64,000 bases of DNA from Trebonia sp050013875 (GCA_050013875.1 JBEKEK010000051.1:1-64000); one strand, 5' to 3'. Positions 17,887 through 26,774 are shown, counted from the first letter of the stretch. Translations and numbers: made by a program. Notes: generated from the sequence alone by a model not told the origin.

Positions 17887-19202
17887 CCGTCTGCCTCGCA
17901 CTTGCCGGGCAGGCGGGCCTCGATAAGGAACCCGCCGACGGTCGCCGCCCCGGCCCGCAGCTCGCCGCCCACCGCCGCCGCGCGTTCGCTCATGCCGGTC
18001 AGCCCGTGGCCGCCGGCCGGCGCCGTGCGGGCCGGCCCGGGCCCGTTGTCGCGGATCAGCAGCCGCAGTCCGCCCTCGCCGTAGCGCAGCTCCACGTCGA
18101 CGGCCGCCCCCGGAGCGTGCCGCCGTGCGTTGGTGAGCGCCTCCTGGACGATGCGGTAGGCAGCCACGCCCACGCCCGGGTCGATCGTGGCGGGCGCGCC
18201 GGAGACGATAAGCCTGCAGGCCGCGCCCGAGGAATCCCTGGCCTCGTCGACAAGCCAGGGAAGCTGCTCCAAGCCGGGCTGCGGATGCCGGTCCGCCACC
18301 TCGGCCCGCGAGTCCTCGCGGAGCACGCCGAGCAGCCGCCGCATCTCGGTCAGCCCGGCCCGTGCCGTGTCCCCGATCTCCGACAGCCGCTGCGCCCCCG
18401 CGGCCGGCATTCCGGGCGTGGTCAGGCGGGCGGTCTCCGCCTGGACGGCGATCATCGAGATGTGGTGCGCGACCACGTCGTGCAGCTCACGGGCGATGCG
18501 CGCCCGCTCACCGCGGGCCGTGTGCTCCACCAGCGTGCTCGCGATGACCTGCGTCGCGGCGGTGTGCAGCCGGGCTTCGGCGCGCGCCCGCCGGGCGACC
18601 CCGGCCCACGCCGCCGCCGGGACCAGCGCCGCCAGCACGACCGCCAGCACCCGGGTCTCCGTCCCCGCGGCGGTGCCGGTGAGGAGCGCCACGACGAGGA
18701 ACGGCACGGTCAGCACCAGCGCGGCATACTGCGCACCATCGTCGTGGCGGCCGCCGGTGGCGTCGCCGCCGCGCCCGGTGCCGCCGCGCCAGCTGCCGTC
18801 GGGCCAGCTCCCGTGGTGCCGAGCGCCGCCGCGGCCGAACCGGTAGACCGCGACCAGTTCGGCCGCCGCGCCGGCCACGGTCAGGAAGTGGAACGTGCCC
18901 AGCGAAAGCAGGCTTGCCGCCGACAGGACGACGGCCGCCGCGGCCGGGCGGAGGAACGCCAGCGGCACCGTCGTCGCCAGGCCGAGCACGCAGTACAGCA
19001 GGCCCAAGGCGAACAGCTGGCCGCCCTGGTTCTGCGGAACGGCGGCCGGGGTCGCGTCGGCGGCCACCGTGGCCCGGGCGAGCGCCTCGATGACCGAGGC
19101 CAGGCCGAGCAGCCCGGCCGTCGCCGCCAGCCCGTACTGGGCGGTGGCGAGTCGCCCGGCCCGGCCTGCCCAGCCGGCCCGCCAGTCGGCGGTCAGGCTC
19201 AT
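17883..19202 (-). CDS. Two-component sensor histidine kinase (NarL-partner type, HisKA_3)
   Basis: The 439-aa kinase has an N-terminal membrane region of about five to six helices (TAQYGLAATAGLLGLASVIE, LFALGLLYCVLGLATTVPLA and others, about residues 15-220) with a Gly/Arg-rich loop, then a dimerisation/phospho-acceptor helix ERARIARELHDVVAHHISM and an ATPase domain (QEALTNARRHAPGA, IRDNGPGPA, GHGLTGMSERAAAVGGEL). No separate sensor domain is visible, so it probably senses an envelope or intramembrane signal. The ATG at 19202 has GGGAGA upstream; a longer frame to 19334 lacks this. Coupled to the response regulator downstream. Confidence 0.92.
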   Translation of the reverse strand: MSLTADWRAGWAGRAGRLATAQYGLAATAGLLGLASVIEALARATVAADATPAAVPQNQGGQLFALGLLYCVLGLATTVPLAFLRPAAAAVVLSAASLLSLGTFHFLTVAGAAAELVAVYRFGRGGARHHGSWPDGSWRGGTGRGGDATGGRHDDGAQYAALVLTVPFLVVALLTGTAAGTETRVLAVVLAALVPAAAWAGVARRARAEARLHTAATQVIASTLVEHTARGERARIARELHDVVAHHISMIAVQAETARLTTPGMPAAGAQRLSEIGDTARAGLTEMRRLLGVLREDSRAEVADRHPQPGLEQLPWLVDEARDSSGAACRLIVSGAPATIDPGVGVAAYRIVQEALTNARRHAPGAAVDVELRYGEGGLRLLIRDNGPGPARTAPAGGHGLTGMSERAAAVGGELRAGAATVGGFLIEARLPGKCEADG

Positions 19203-19419
19203 GCGGTGTCTCCCGCTCGCTCCGGGGCGCCCGAGTGCGGCGTCTTCCCTCGTCGCTCGCTCATGCCTCCCATTGTCGCCGCTGGCCAGGGATCGTCGCG
19301 TCCCCCTGGCAAGGCATCCAGGGATCCCCCGCAAGGGGGACAGCGTCCCGTCGGCCAGCGCCGTGGGAGAACGCGAAAGACCGCTCTCAGGCGTGACGAC
19401 GGCCGGGGTCGGGGATCTC

Positions 19420-19425
19420 TAGCCT
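19420..19425 (+). promoter_or_regulatory. Candidate -10 element of ABC exporter operon (leaderless)
   Basis: TAGCCT lies 7 bases before the ATG at 19433; no ribosome-binding site is present between. A partial -35 (GTGACG, 19393-19398) is spaced too far (21 bp), which would suit activation by the neighbouring response regulator. Confidence 0.5.
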
Positions 19426-19432
19426 GCCTAGC

Positions 19433-20491
19433 ATGGAAGCAACGATCGATGTGACCGGCCTGCGCAAGCGGTTCGGTCCGACGCTGGCGCTTGACGGGAT
19501 GACCTTCAGCGTCGCGCCGGGTCAGGTCACCGGATTCGTCGGACCCAACGGCGCCGGGAAGTCCACCGCGATGCGGGTGATCCTCGGCCTGGATGCGGCC
19601 GACGAGGGCACCGCCTTGGTCGGCGGGCAGCCATACCAGAACTTGCGGCGTCCGTTGAGCCAGGTTGGCGCCCTGCTCGACGCCGCCGCGCTGCAGCCGA
19701 GCCGCAGCGCCCGCAACCATCTGCTGTGGCTGGCCCACTCGCAGGGACTTGGCGGCCGGCGGGTGGACGAGGTGGTCGCGCAAGCGGGCCTGAAGCCGGC
19801 CATAAGACGCCGGGCGGGAGGTTTCTCACTCGGCATGCGCCAGCGCCTCGGGATCGCCGCCGCGCTGCTTGGCGACCCGCCGGTGCTGATCCTGGACGAG
19901 CCGTTCAACGGCATGGACCCCGAGGGCATCGTCTGGATGCGCGGATTCCTGCGCGGGCTGGCGGCCGAAGGCCGCGCCGTGTTCGTCTCCAGCCACCTGA
20001 TGAGCGAGCTGCAGGACACCGCCGACCACCTCGTGGTGGTCGGCCGCGGCAAGGTCATCGCCGACGCGGCCGTCAAGGACATGATCGCGGCCGCGTCCGA
20101 TGACCGGGTCGAGCTGCGCACGGCAGCGCGGGCGGAGGCAATGACCGTACTGGCGCGCGCGGGGGCTGAGGTCGCCGCGACGGCGCCGGATGTCCTCACG
20201 ATTAAAGGCCTTTCTGCTGAACGTACGGTGGCTGCTCTCACTGCCAACCGGGTTCCCTTCACCGAGGTAAGCGCCCACCGGGCGACGCTGGAAGAGGCCT
20301 ACATGGAGCTCACCCGCGATGCGGTGGAATACCGCGCAGCCCCGGCTGTTCCCTCCGGCCAGGCCCCCTCCGCCGCCCCCGGCCCGGCCCCGTCTGCCGA
20401 ACCCGGCCAGGCCCCCTTCGCCAACCCCGGCCAACCCCGTTCCACTACCCCCGGCCAGGCTCCCTCGGCCAGGCCCGGAGGGACGCTATGA
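19433..20491 (+). CDS. ABC transporter ATP-binding protein
   Basis: A 352-aa ATPase: Walker A GPNGAGKST (about 40-48), signature FSLGMRQRLGIAAAL, Walker B VLILDEPFNGMDPEG, switch His in VSSHLMSELQ. Sequence type is that of BcrA/SkfE-like exporters of peptides or antibiotics. The last 50 residues are a disordered Pro/Gly/Ala tail made of 9-10-residue repeats (GQAPSAAPGPAPSAEP, GQAPFANPGQ, TPGQAPSARPGG), outside the conserved domain. The stop overlaps the next start as ATGA. First gene of a three-gene exporter operon. Confidence 0.92.
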   Translation: MEATIDVTGLRKRFGPTLALDGMTFSVAPGQVTGFVGPNGAGKSTAMRVILGLDAADEGTALVGGQPYQNLRRPLSQVGALLDAAALQPSRSARNHLLWLAHSQGLGGRRVDEVVAQAGLKPAIRRRAGGFSLGMRQRLGIAAALLGDPPVLILDEPFNGMDPEGIVWMRGFLRGLAAEGRAVFVSSHLMSELQDTADHLVVVGRGKVIADAAVKDMIAAASDDRVELRTAARAEAMTVLARAGAEVAATAPDVLTIKGLSAERTVAALTANRVPFTEVSAHRATLEEAYMELTRDAVEYRAAPAVPSGQAPSAAPGPAPSAEPGQAPFANPGQPRSTTPGQAPSARPGGTL

Positions 20492-22098
20492 CCACCATGG
20501 CGCCGTACCGCTCAACCGCGCACGCCCGCGACGGTTTCCGCCAGTTGCTGCACGCGGAGTGGACCAAGTTCCGCACGGTGCGCGGCTGGGCCGTCGGCAT
20601 GATCGTCGCGGTCCTGGTGACGGCGGGGATCGGGATCTTCGTCGCGGCTGGCGGCGCCAGCCCATCGTGCCAGACTGTCAACGGGACGACAGGCCAGGCC
20701 GGGGGGTGCGGCGGGCCAACGCTTACGCTGGGGCCGGGCGGCGAGCCGGTGACCGACAACTTCTACCTGGTCCGGCAGCCTCTCGCCGGCAACGGCAGCA
20801 TCACGGTCCGGGTGACCTCGCTGACCAGCCTGCTCCCGCCGGCCAGGGCCGAGTTCGGCACGCCCCCCGCACGGTCAGGCACCGTGCCGTGGTCCAAGGC
20901 CGGGATCATTATCGGGGCGACGAGCCTCTCCGCGCCGCAGGCGTACGCCGCGATGATGGTCACCGGCGGCAACGGGGTGCGGATGCAGTGGAACTACACC
21001 GGCGACACGCCCGGCCTGCCCGGCATCGTTTCGGCGGCGAGCCCGCGCTGGCTGAGGCTGACCCGCGACGGCGACACGATCAAGGGCTATGACTCCACGG
21101 ATGGCGTGCACTGGACGGTCGTCGGTGCCGTGCGGCTCGCGGGACTGCGGTCAACTGTCCAGGCCGGCCTGTTCACCGCCTCACCGACCCTCCCCGTGGA
21201 TGCCGTTAACATCGCCGGGGTGACCCAGGGGGGCGGCGGCCTAACCGCCTCCACCGGCGTCTTTGACCACCTCAGCCGCACCGGCAGGTGGCCGGTCGGC
21301 ACCTGGGCCGGCGGCTACACCGAGGGCGACAACGCCGCAGAAGCGCAGGGGATCGGCGGGTACCGCCAGGTTGCCGGCCGGTTCACCGTCACCGGGCAAG
21401 GCGACATCGCGCCCGTCATCCCGTACCAAGGAGACCCCGGCTCCGCCAGCGGAACCATCGCCAGCTACCTCATCGGCACGTTCGTGGGGCTGATCGCGGT
21501 GGCCGTGGTCGCGACGATGTTCATGACCGGCGAGTACCGCCGGGGCCTGATCAGGACGACCCTGGCCGCCAGCCCGCGCCGCGGCCGTATGCTTGCGGCG
21601 AAGGCTCTCGTGATCGGGGCGGTCGCGTTCGCGGCCGGTCTGCTCGGCGCCGCCGGCGCGGAGATCGTCGGCAGCCGCATAGCGCGCTCCCATGGAACCC
21701 AGGTTTTCCCCGAGCCGTGGCCGGCCGAACTGCGGATGATCGTCGGCACGGCGGCGCTTGCGACCGTCGTCGCCGTCCTCACCCTCGCCGTCGCCACCAT
21801 CGTCCGCCGCAGCGTCGCCGCGGTGACGATCATCTTCGTGGTGATCGTGGTGCCTTACTTCCTGGCGGCCGTCGCCACATTGCCGGCTGGAGTCGCGGAC
21901 TGGCTGCTGCGCGTCACGCCGGCCGCCGCCTTCGCCGTCCAGCAGGCAACGCCGCGGTACCCGCAGGTAGACGCCTACTACGCGCCGGTGGCCGGGTTTT
22001 ACCCGCTCGCGCCGTGGGCCGGCTTCGCCGTCCTGTGCGCGTGGACGCTGGTCGCGCTCGGCGGGGCCGGCTACCTGCTGCGCCGGAGGGACGCGTGA
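20488..22098 (+). CDS. ABC-2 type permease with a large extracytoplasmic lectin-like insert
   Basis: The 536-aa permease starts like other ABC-2 subunits (LLHAEWTKFRTVRGW, first helix about 35-55). Residues about 56-320 are not membrane-spanning and lie outside the cell between the first and second helix. This insert has a beta-rich pattern like concanavalin/DUF1349-type jelly rolls (VPWSKAGIIIG, RWLRLTRDGDTIKGYDSTDG, VHWTVVGAV). Five helices follow (from IASYLIGTFVGLIAVAVVA, about 325, with the typical MTGEYRRGLIRTTLAASPRR loop). The insert might bind the substrate or the cell envelope. It is overlapped by the ATPase gene and followed by a second permease. Confidence 0.85.
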   Translation: MTTMAPYRSTAHARDGFRQLLHAEWTKFRTVRGWAVGMIVAVLVTAGIGIFVAAGGASPSCQTVNGTTGQAGGCGGPTLTLGPGGEPVTDNFYLVRQPLAGNGSITVRVTSLTSLLPPARAEFGTPPARSGTVPWSKAGIIIGATSLSAPQAYAAMMVTGGNGVRMQWNYTGDTPGLPGIVSAASPRWLRLTRDGDTIKGYDSTDGVHWTVVGAVRLAGLRSTVQAGLFTASPTLPVDAVNIAGVTQGGGGLTASTGVFDHLSRTGRWPVGTWAGGYTEGDNAAEAQGIGGYRQVAGRFTVTGQGDIAPVIPYQGDPGSASGTIASYLIGTFVGLIAVAVVATMFMTGEYRRGLIRTTLAASPRRGRMLAAKALVIGAVAFAAGLLGAAGAEIVGSRIARSHGTQVFPEPWPAELRMIVGTAALATVVAVLTLAVATIVRRSVAAVTIIFVVIVVPYFLAAVATLPAGVADWLLRVTPAAAFAVQQATPRYPQVDAYYAPVAGFYPLAPWAGFAVLCAWTLVALGGAGYLLRRRDA

Positions 22099-22104
22099 GT
22101 TCCG

Positions 22105-22215
22105 CCGGACATCACCTGCCACTTGATCATCAGCAGCATCGGCTGCCCGGTGTGCCGGAGAAAGGCCCGAGCTCGACCGGACAGCGCCTGCCACCGGATG
22201 ATCCCGAGCATCGCG
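22105..22215. repeat. Imperfect direct repeat between two permease genes
   Basis: A segment of about 39 bp beginning CCGGACATCACCTGCCAC (22105) recurs 72 bp later as CCGGACAGCGCCTGCCAC (22177), with about 75-80 percent identity by eye. The gap between the two permease genes may have arisen by local duplication. Confidence 0.5.
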
Positions 22216-22237
22216 TACAGCGGCCAGGGAGGTGCGC

Positions 22238-23149
22238 GTGAGCCAGACGGCTCGAGCGGCCGGTCCCGAACGTGAGCCGGGCACCGGCTCAGCCCTCTCC
22301 GGCTCCGGTGCCTGCGGGGGAGACCCGATGCGGGCCGCTCGTGGTTGGCGATTCCCGGAGGCGCTTGGCGACGCGGTGCACGGGGAGTGGACCAAGCTGC
22401 GGACATTGCCCGGCACCGGCTGGCTGCTGCTGGCCGCGGCCGCGGTGACCATCGCGGTGAGCACGGCCTTGGAGGCCACGACGACCGCCACGGCCTGCCC
22501 GCCCGGTGGCTGCCAGTCGGATCCGGTCAAGCTCAGCCTCACCGGCGTGCAGGCCGGGCAGGTGATCGTGGTGATTATCGCCGTGCTCGCGGTCAGCGGC
22601 GAGTACAGCGCCGGGATGATCCGGGTGACGCTGACCGCGATGCCACGCCGCCTGACGATGCTCGCCGCCAAGGCCGCGGTCCTCATCGGCCCGGTGCTCG
22701 CGGTCGGCGCCGTGGCGGTGCTGGCGTCGGTGCTGGCCGGGCGGCTGATCCTGCCCGGGCACGGGTTCACCACGGCGCACGGCTACCCGCCGCTGTCGCC
22801 GGGCAGCGGCCCGGTGCTGCGGGCCGCCTGCGGCTCGGTCCTCTATCTCGGCCTGATCGCGCTGCTCAGCCTGGGCATCGCGACCGCGGTGCGGGAGCCC
22901 GCGGTGGCGATCGGGCTCGTCCTCGGTCTGCTGTACCTGTTCCCGATCGTGACCGGCGTGGTCGGCAACCAGCACTGGCAACGCCACCTGGAGCAGGTCG
23001 CCCCGATGACCTCCGGGCTCTACATCCAGGCCACCGTCAATCTGAGCGACCTGCCGCTCACGCCTTGGCAGGGCCTGGGCGTGCTCGCCGCCTGGGCCGC
23101 CGGGGCGCTCGCCGCAGGCGGCCTGCTGCTACGCCTCCGCGACGCCTGA
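22238..23149 (+). CDS. ABC-2 type permease
   Basis: A 303-aa integral membrane protein with about six helices. After a 40-residue soluble leader comes the family pattern GDAVHGEWTKLRTLPGTGW, then helices at VIVVIIAVLAVSGEYSAGMI, AVLIGPVLAVGAVAVLASVL, and others. The sequence SGEYSAGMIRVTLTAMPRRL parallels the MTGEYRRGLIRTTLAASPRR loop of the preceding permease, so the two are paralogues forming a heterodimeric channel with the ATPase. GTG 22238 is used because AGGGAGG (22226-22232) lies 5 bases before it. The 3' end is duplicated just downstream (23150-23217). Confidence 0.88.
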   Translation: MSQTARAAGPEREPGTGSALSGSGACGGDPMRAARGWRFPEALGDAVHGEWTKLRTLPGTGWLLLAAAAVTIAVSTALEATTTATACPPGGCQSDPVKLSLTGVQAGQVIVVIIAVLAVSGEYSAGMIRVTLTAMPRRLTMLAAKAAVLIGPVLAVGAVAVLASVLAGRLILPGHGFTTAHGYPPLSPGSGPVLRAACGSVLYLGLIALLSLGIATAVREPAVAIGLVLGLLYLFPIVTGVVGNQHWQRHLEQVAPMTSGLYIQATVNLSDLPLTPWQGLGVLAAWAAGALAAGGLLLRLRDA

Positions 23150-23217
23150 GCTCGCCGCCTGGGCCGCCGGGGCGGTCGCCGCCGGCGGCCTGCTGCCACA
23201 CCTCCGCGGCGCCTGAG
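23083..23217. repeat. 67-bp tandem duplication across the permease stop codon
   Basis: Bases 23083-23150 (GCTCGCCGCCTGGGCC... to CCTGAG) are repeated at 23150-23217 with about eight differences. The second copy carries the same reading-frame end, including TGAG, but lies outside the gene. It is a decayed duplicate of the last 22 codons. Confidence 0.85.
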
Positions 23218-23357
23218 CACGCCGCTGACGAGCCGGCCGGCGCCCTCGGCACCCGGACGTCGCGTGAAGTCCTGGTGCTCTCGCGCCGGAGAGCATCGCC
23301 GGGAACACCGTCGGATTCGGGGATCGGTGTCGCCATCGCCGCGGGCGGCGGAGCGGG

Positions 23358-24083
23358 TCAGCGCAATTTCCTGAGCCGTTCCGCTTCCGCCGCGGGCAGC
23401 CGCCGCACTGCCTCGCGGAAGGTCACCCCCGACATCGCCGGCAGGTGCCGCTGTGTCCATGCGGCGACCCAGTCCGGATCATGCTTTGAGACCTCCCGCA
23501 GCACCCAGCCGATCGCCTTGCGGATGAAGAACTCGCGCTCCGCCAGCATCGGTTCCGCGTACCAGGTAAACCGGGCCAGGTCCGGCTGCCCGCTCCGGAT
23601 TCCGCGCAGCAGCGCGAGCAGCGCCGACCGCCGCACCCAGAAGTCCGCGTCCACCGCCCACCGATCGACGGCCGGCCAGGACCGAGCATCGCGGAGCGCG
23701 ATCTCGCCCGCCACGTTGACCGCCAGCCCGTCCACCAGCGCCCAGGTCCCCGACTCGCGTACCAGCCGCTCCACCACCGCCAGCTCGGCCGCCCCCAAGC
23801 GGGGCGCGGCCAGTGTCAGGATCTCCACCGCCGCCATCCGCCGTTCATGCACCGGCTCGCCCCAGAGCGCGACTGCCCACCCGACCATCCCGGCCCCGTC
23901 AAGCCCGGGATGGCCCCGCACCGCCTCGGTTACGACCCGCCGCGTCTCCGGCACGGTCACGCCGAAGAACTCCAGCTCGCTCTTGAGATACCGCTTCTCC
24001 TGAAGGGCCCGCTCCGCCGTCCCGACCGCCCGCAGCGCTTCCGCGACCGCCAGCGCCGCCCTCTCCGGCTCAAACCCATCCAT
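23358..24083 (-). CDS. DNA alkylation repair protein (AlkD-like HEAT-repeat glycosylase)
   Basis: The 241-aa all-helical protein matches the AlkD family: KRYLKSELEFFGVTVPE near the N-terminus, the catalytic region ESGTWALVDGLAVNV with the Trp-x3-Asp pair (Trp109/Asp113 in Bacillus AlkD), WVRRSALLALLRG, and FFIRKAIGWVLREVSKHDP. AlkD excises cationic 3-methyladenine and 7-methylguanine without flipping the base. Starts at ATG 24083; it stands alone, with a long inverted repeat (24138-24216) in its promoter side. Confidence 0.93.
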   Translation of the reverse strand: MDGFEPERAALAVAEALRAVGTAERALQEKRYLKSELEFFGVTVPETRRVVTEAVRGHPGLDGAGMVGWAVALWGEPVHERRMAAVEILTLAAPRLGAAELAVVERLVRESGTWALVDGLAVNVAGEIALRDARSWPAVDRWAVDADFWVRRSALLALLRGIRSGQPDLARFTWYAEPMLAEREFFIRKAIGWVLREVSKHDPDWVAAWTQRHLPAMSGVTFREAVRRLPAAEAERLRKLR

Positions 24084-24137
24084 GCGGTCACCCTAAGCCC
24101 GACTCCGCCGGCCCGGGTCCTGGCCGGTGGATTCGGT

Positions 24138-24216
24138 CTTGGGGCCAAAGTTGTACGCCTCTGCGCCGGAAATAGCGGCATTTGTCCGCCGCGGACTGTA
24201 CAAGTTTGGCCCCAAG
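24138..24216. repeat. 79-bp element with 19-bp terminal inverted repeats
   Basis: CTTGGGGCCAAAGTTGTAC (24138-24156) and GTACAAGTTTGGCCCCAAG (24198-24216) are inverted copies with one mismatch, 41 bp apart. The interior has an additional TCCGC/GCGGA pairing. It lies between two genes read on the minus strand, so it could be a terminator for the upstream hydrolase, an operator, or a small non-autonomous palindromic element. No target-site duplication is obvious. Confidence 0.8.
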
Positions 24217-24240
24217 CTAAGCCGGTGATCCCGCTATCGC

Positions 24241-24927
24241 TCAGGCGGGACTCAGAAATGCCAAGGCCATCCGGGTAAATGCCTCGGGATCGGCACTGTG
24301 AATCAGATGGCCGACCGGGATGGTTTCCAGGTGGGCACCGGGGATCCGCCTGGCCAGCTCGACCACCCAGTCCTGGGGGATGTAGCTCTGCGGTCCGCCG
24401 CCGATGACCAGCGTTTCCGCGGTGATCTGGCCGAGTCGCCCCAGCCACCCTGGGTCAGGGTTGTCGATCTGCCTTCGGATGGCCAGCACCATTTCCCAGT
24501 CATAAGGGAGCTCGCCCGCTGGCCGCTCAGGGAGGCCGCGCTGGCGGGGAAGCAGCGCCGCGACATCTTCGAGGATCAGCCGGCTCACCCGGTGCGGGTG
24601 ATCGCCGGCGAGGAGGTAGGCCACCAGCCCGCCCATCGAGTGCCCGATCAGCTCCACCCGCTCGAGCTTCAGGGCGTCGAGGAAACGGAGCACATCCGTT
24701 TCCATGCGCTCCACCGAGTAGTCGCCGGGCCAGTCGCTTTGCCCGTGGCCGCGCAGATCTGGCGCGTAGACCCGTCGGTGCTTGGCCAGGGCCGGGGCCA
24801 CCACGCCCCAGTCGGCGGCACCTTCGCCCAGCGCGTGCAGCAGGACAAGCGGCTCAGCAGTGGGCGGACCCCAGACCCGGCAGGCGAGCCGGGGCCCTCC
24901 GGTGGCAATCACGCGGTCATCGTCCAC
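24241..24927 (-). CDS. Alpha/beta-fold hydrolase
   Basis: A 228-aa hydrolase: LVLLHALGEGAADWGVVAPA with the oxyanion His, APDLRGHGQSDWPGDYSVER, nucleophile elbow GHSMGG (Ser about residue 97), and the catalytic His in PVGHLIHSADP. The cap is short. No signal peptide. Family members include esterases, lactonases and haloperoxidase-like enzymes; the substrate cannot be assigned. Monocistronic. Confidence 0.88.
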   Translation of the reverse strand: MDDDRVIATGGPRLACRVWGPPTAEPLVLLHALGEGAADWGVVAPALAKHRRVYAPDLRGHGQSDWPGDYSVERMETDVLRFLDALKLERVELIGHSMGGLVAYLLAGDHPHRVSRLILEDVAALLPRQRGLPERPAGELPYDWEMVLAIRRQIDNPDPGWLGRLGQITAETLVIGGGPQSYIPQDWVVELARRIPGAHLETIPVGHLIHSADPEAFTRMALAFLSPA

Positions 24928-25056
24928 GAACCGGACAATAACAGCCGTGCGAATACGGGGATCCAGCCGGCATGATCGGCTTGCCGGTTCCAGCGCGCAT
25001 CCGGCGTTTCGGCCGCAAGGCGGACTTGCGCCTACGTGGGGCTTGGCGCCCGAGGC

Positions 25057-25491
25057 TCAGGCCGCCTCGAGGGGCGGTGTATCGGCGGCGAGCGTGATGA
25101 CGGGCACGCAGTGGCGGTCGAGCTCGGCCGTGAGCTCGGCGGACGCACCGAGCAGGAGCAGGCACTGCCCGCCTTCCTCGAACGTGCGGGCGGGCGCCAG
25201 CAGGTCCCTCGCGAACGCGCGGGGGCTGGTGACGACGGCGGCGGTCAGATCGACGATGACCATGTTGCTGCTGCTCGCCAGGTGACCGAGCGACTCGCTG
25301 AGCCCGCGCAGCGCCGCTTTGTCCAGCGTTCCCGCCGGGCGCAGGATCGCGGTGAGCCACCGTCCCTGGTCGGCCGCCGCGCTCGCCAGCGCCCCGACGG
25401 CCGGCGCGGCCGCGAGCCGGTCCCGCTTGCTCGGCCGGGTCCGCTGCGCCTGCGCAAGTTCGTCGCGATCGGACAGGTTCCACGTCGTCAT
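25057..25491 (-). CDS. STAS-like domain protein
   Basis: A 144-aa protein whose second half resembles a STAS (anti-sigma-factor antagonist-like) domain: WLTAILRPAGTLDKAALRGL, then SSSNMVIVDLTAAVVTSPRA, where the segment DLTAAVVTSPRA takes the position of the DLSxVxxIDSSG loop, but the phosphorylatable Ser is not clearly conserved. The N-terminal 40 residues are charged and probably disordered. ATG 25491 has GGGAG upstream. No anti-sigma factor or sigma gene is adjacent, so its partner is unknown. Confidence 0.65.
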   Translation of the reverse strand: MTTWNLSDRDELAQAQRTRPSKRDRLAAAPAVGALASAAADQGRWLTAILRPAGTLDKAALRGLSESLGHLASSSNMVIVDLTAAVVTSPRAFARDLLAPARTFEEGGQCLLLLGASAELTAELDRHCVPVITLAADTPPLEAA

Positions 25492-25654
25492 GATCCGCTC
25501 CCGTTGCGTTCGAGCCATTCGGTCCTTACGCCATCAAGCATGGCCACTGTGGATCAGCGGGAGATGCCGGAATCCTTAGCCTCGTCTCAGAGTCGGCGGG
25601 GCGGTCGGCCCAGCAGAGGAAACCGAGAACAAGCCGGCTGGAGCCATCCGCGGG

Positions 25655-26426
25655 TCAGCCACTGAGCCGGCCGAGGGCCAGCTCGAGCGGCTGCTCGACG
25701 CGTGCGGTCATGCCTGCCGTGCCGACGGGGACACGCCCGCCTACCTGGATCGGAACGAAGCGCGGCCACGCATCGCCGTAGGCCGCGAGCAGGTGCAGGT
25801 CCCACCACGGATCGGTGCCGCGGCCGGTCTCCGCCGCATAGGCCAGCCGGAACCGCTCGGCCCAGTCCGCTGAGTACGCGAGGTTGAGCCGGCAGTGCCC
25901 CACGTCGGTCTCGGGCGGCCCGAGCGACGCGACGCTCCAGTCAACGACCCCGGTGAGCCTGCCGCGGGCCCAGAGCAGATTGAAATGCTGGAAGTCGCGG
26001 TGGACAAAGCACGTGGTTCGCTGTTCGTGTGGCGACTGAAGAACCTCGATCGCGGCCCGCCACACGTCCGGCCGTACGGCGGTGGCCGGAACGGTCAGCT
26101 GGGCCGGGTCGATCCAGCGCTCGAAGGCAGCGGCCGCGACTGGCGCGTCACGGATCGCGGCCGCCGTGGCGGCCATCCGCCTCAGCCAATCGTCAGGATC
26201 CGCGGGCGTCAGGCAAAGATGGCCGCGCGGCCCGCTCATACTGCCGGAGGACGACGAACAGCGGAGTACCGTCGCCTCGCTCGACGGTCAGCCGGTGAAC
26301 CGCCGACGTAATCCCGCCGGTCATCCGCCGCGACGCCACCACCAGGAACCCGTGGCCCAGCGCCCGCTCGGCCCAGCGCAAGGCACCCGGCGACGGACCC
26401 CGCCGACGAAACTCCACAGCCGCCAC
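25655..26426 (-). pseudogene. Broken aminoglycoside-phosphotransferase-like (APH/CotH-type kinase fold) gene
   Basis: Two pieces of one kinase-like gene lie in different frames. The N-terminal piece (26426 down to about 26193) encodes GHGFLVVASRRMTGGITSAV and TPLFVVLRQYERAA, the glycine loop and nucleotide-lysine strand region. The C-terminal piece (26239 to 25655) encodes ADPDDWLRRMAATAAAIRDA, the catalytic loop FVHRDFQHFNLLW (HxDxxxxN) and the metal-binding VVDWSVASLGPPETDV. The part that should join them, about 45 residues covering the rest of the N-lobe, is missing and the frame changes at about 26200-26240. A single deletion explains both. Such kinases confer resistance or phosphorylate small molecules; this copy should be inactive. 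Confidence 0.75.
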
Positions 26427-26774
26427 CCTGTCACAGCCCGCGGTGAGCTGACATTAACGGTCGCCAGTGACAGCGTGGGTCTTCCGGCCGTCATCCTTGA
26501 CGGCGTCCCCGCCTCGGCCCGGCCCAACCGGGCGGAGCCGGGTCCGAGCAGTACCCCTGGCGATATTCGGATGGCACAGCGGCGGTAAAGCTGTGGTTTG
26601 GGGCGCTGTGCCGCCTTTCGTTAAGCGCCGGACGCCGCCGGATGGCCGAGCCGGGGCGGGCCACCGCCGCCGAAGAAGCGCCCGCGGGCTCGACCGCGTC
26701 CTTCCCGCCGTCATGGCCGGCGGGACGCTGAATCCGCCACCACCTGCTGGGCAGCGGGTTCAGGGCGGGCAGGC
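26427..26774. other. Intergenic region with a hairpin
   Basis: Nothing convincing is encoded in this 348-bp gap. A perfect 9-bp stem GGCACAGCG/CGCTGTGCC (26573-26581 and 26604-26612) may be a terminator for the methyltransferase gene to its right (read leftwards). Confidence 0.4.

Noticed and set aside
22345..24003. Long plus-strand frame spanning the permease and the antisense of the AlkD-like gene
   Set aside because: Arg/Pro/Ala-rich out-of-frame reading that crosses two real genes.
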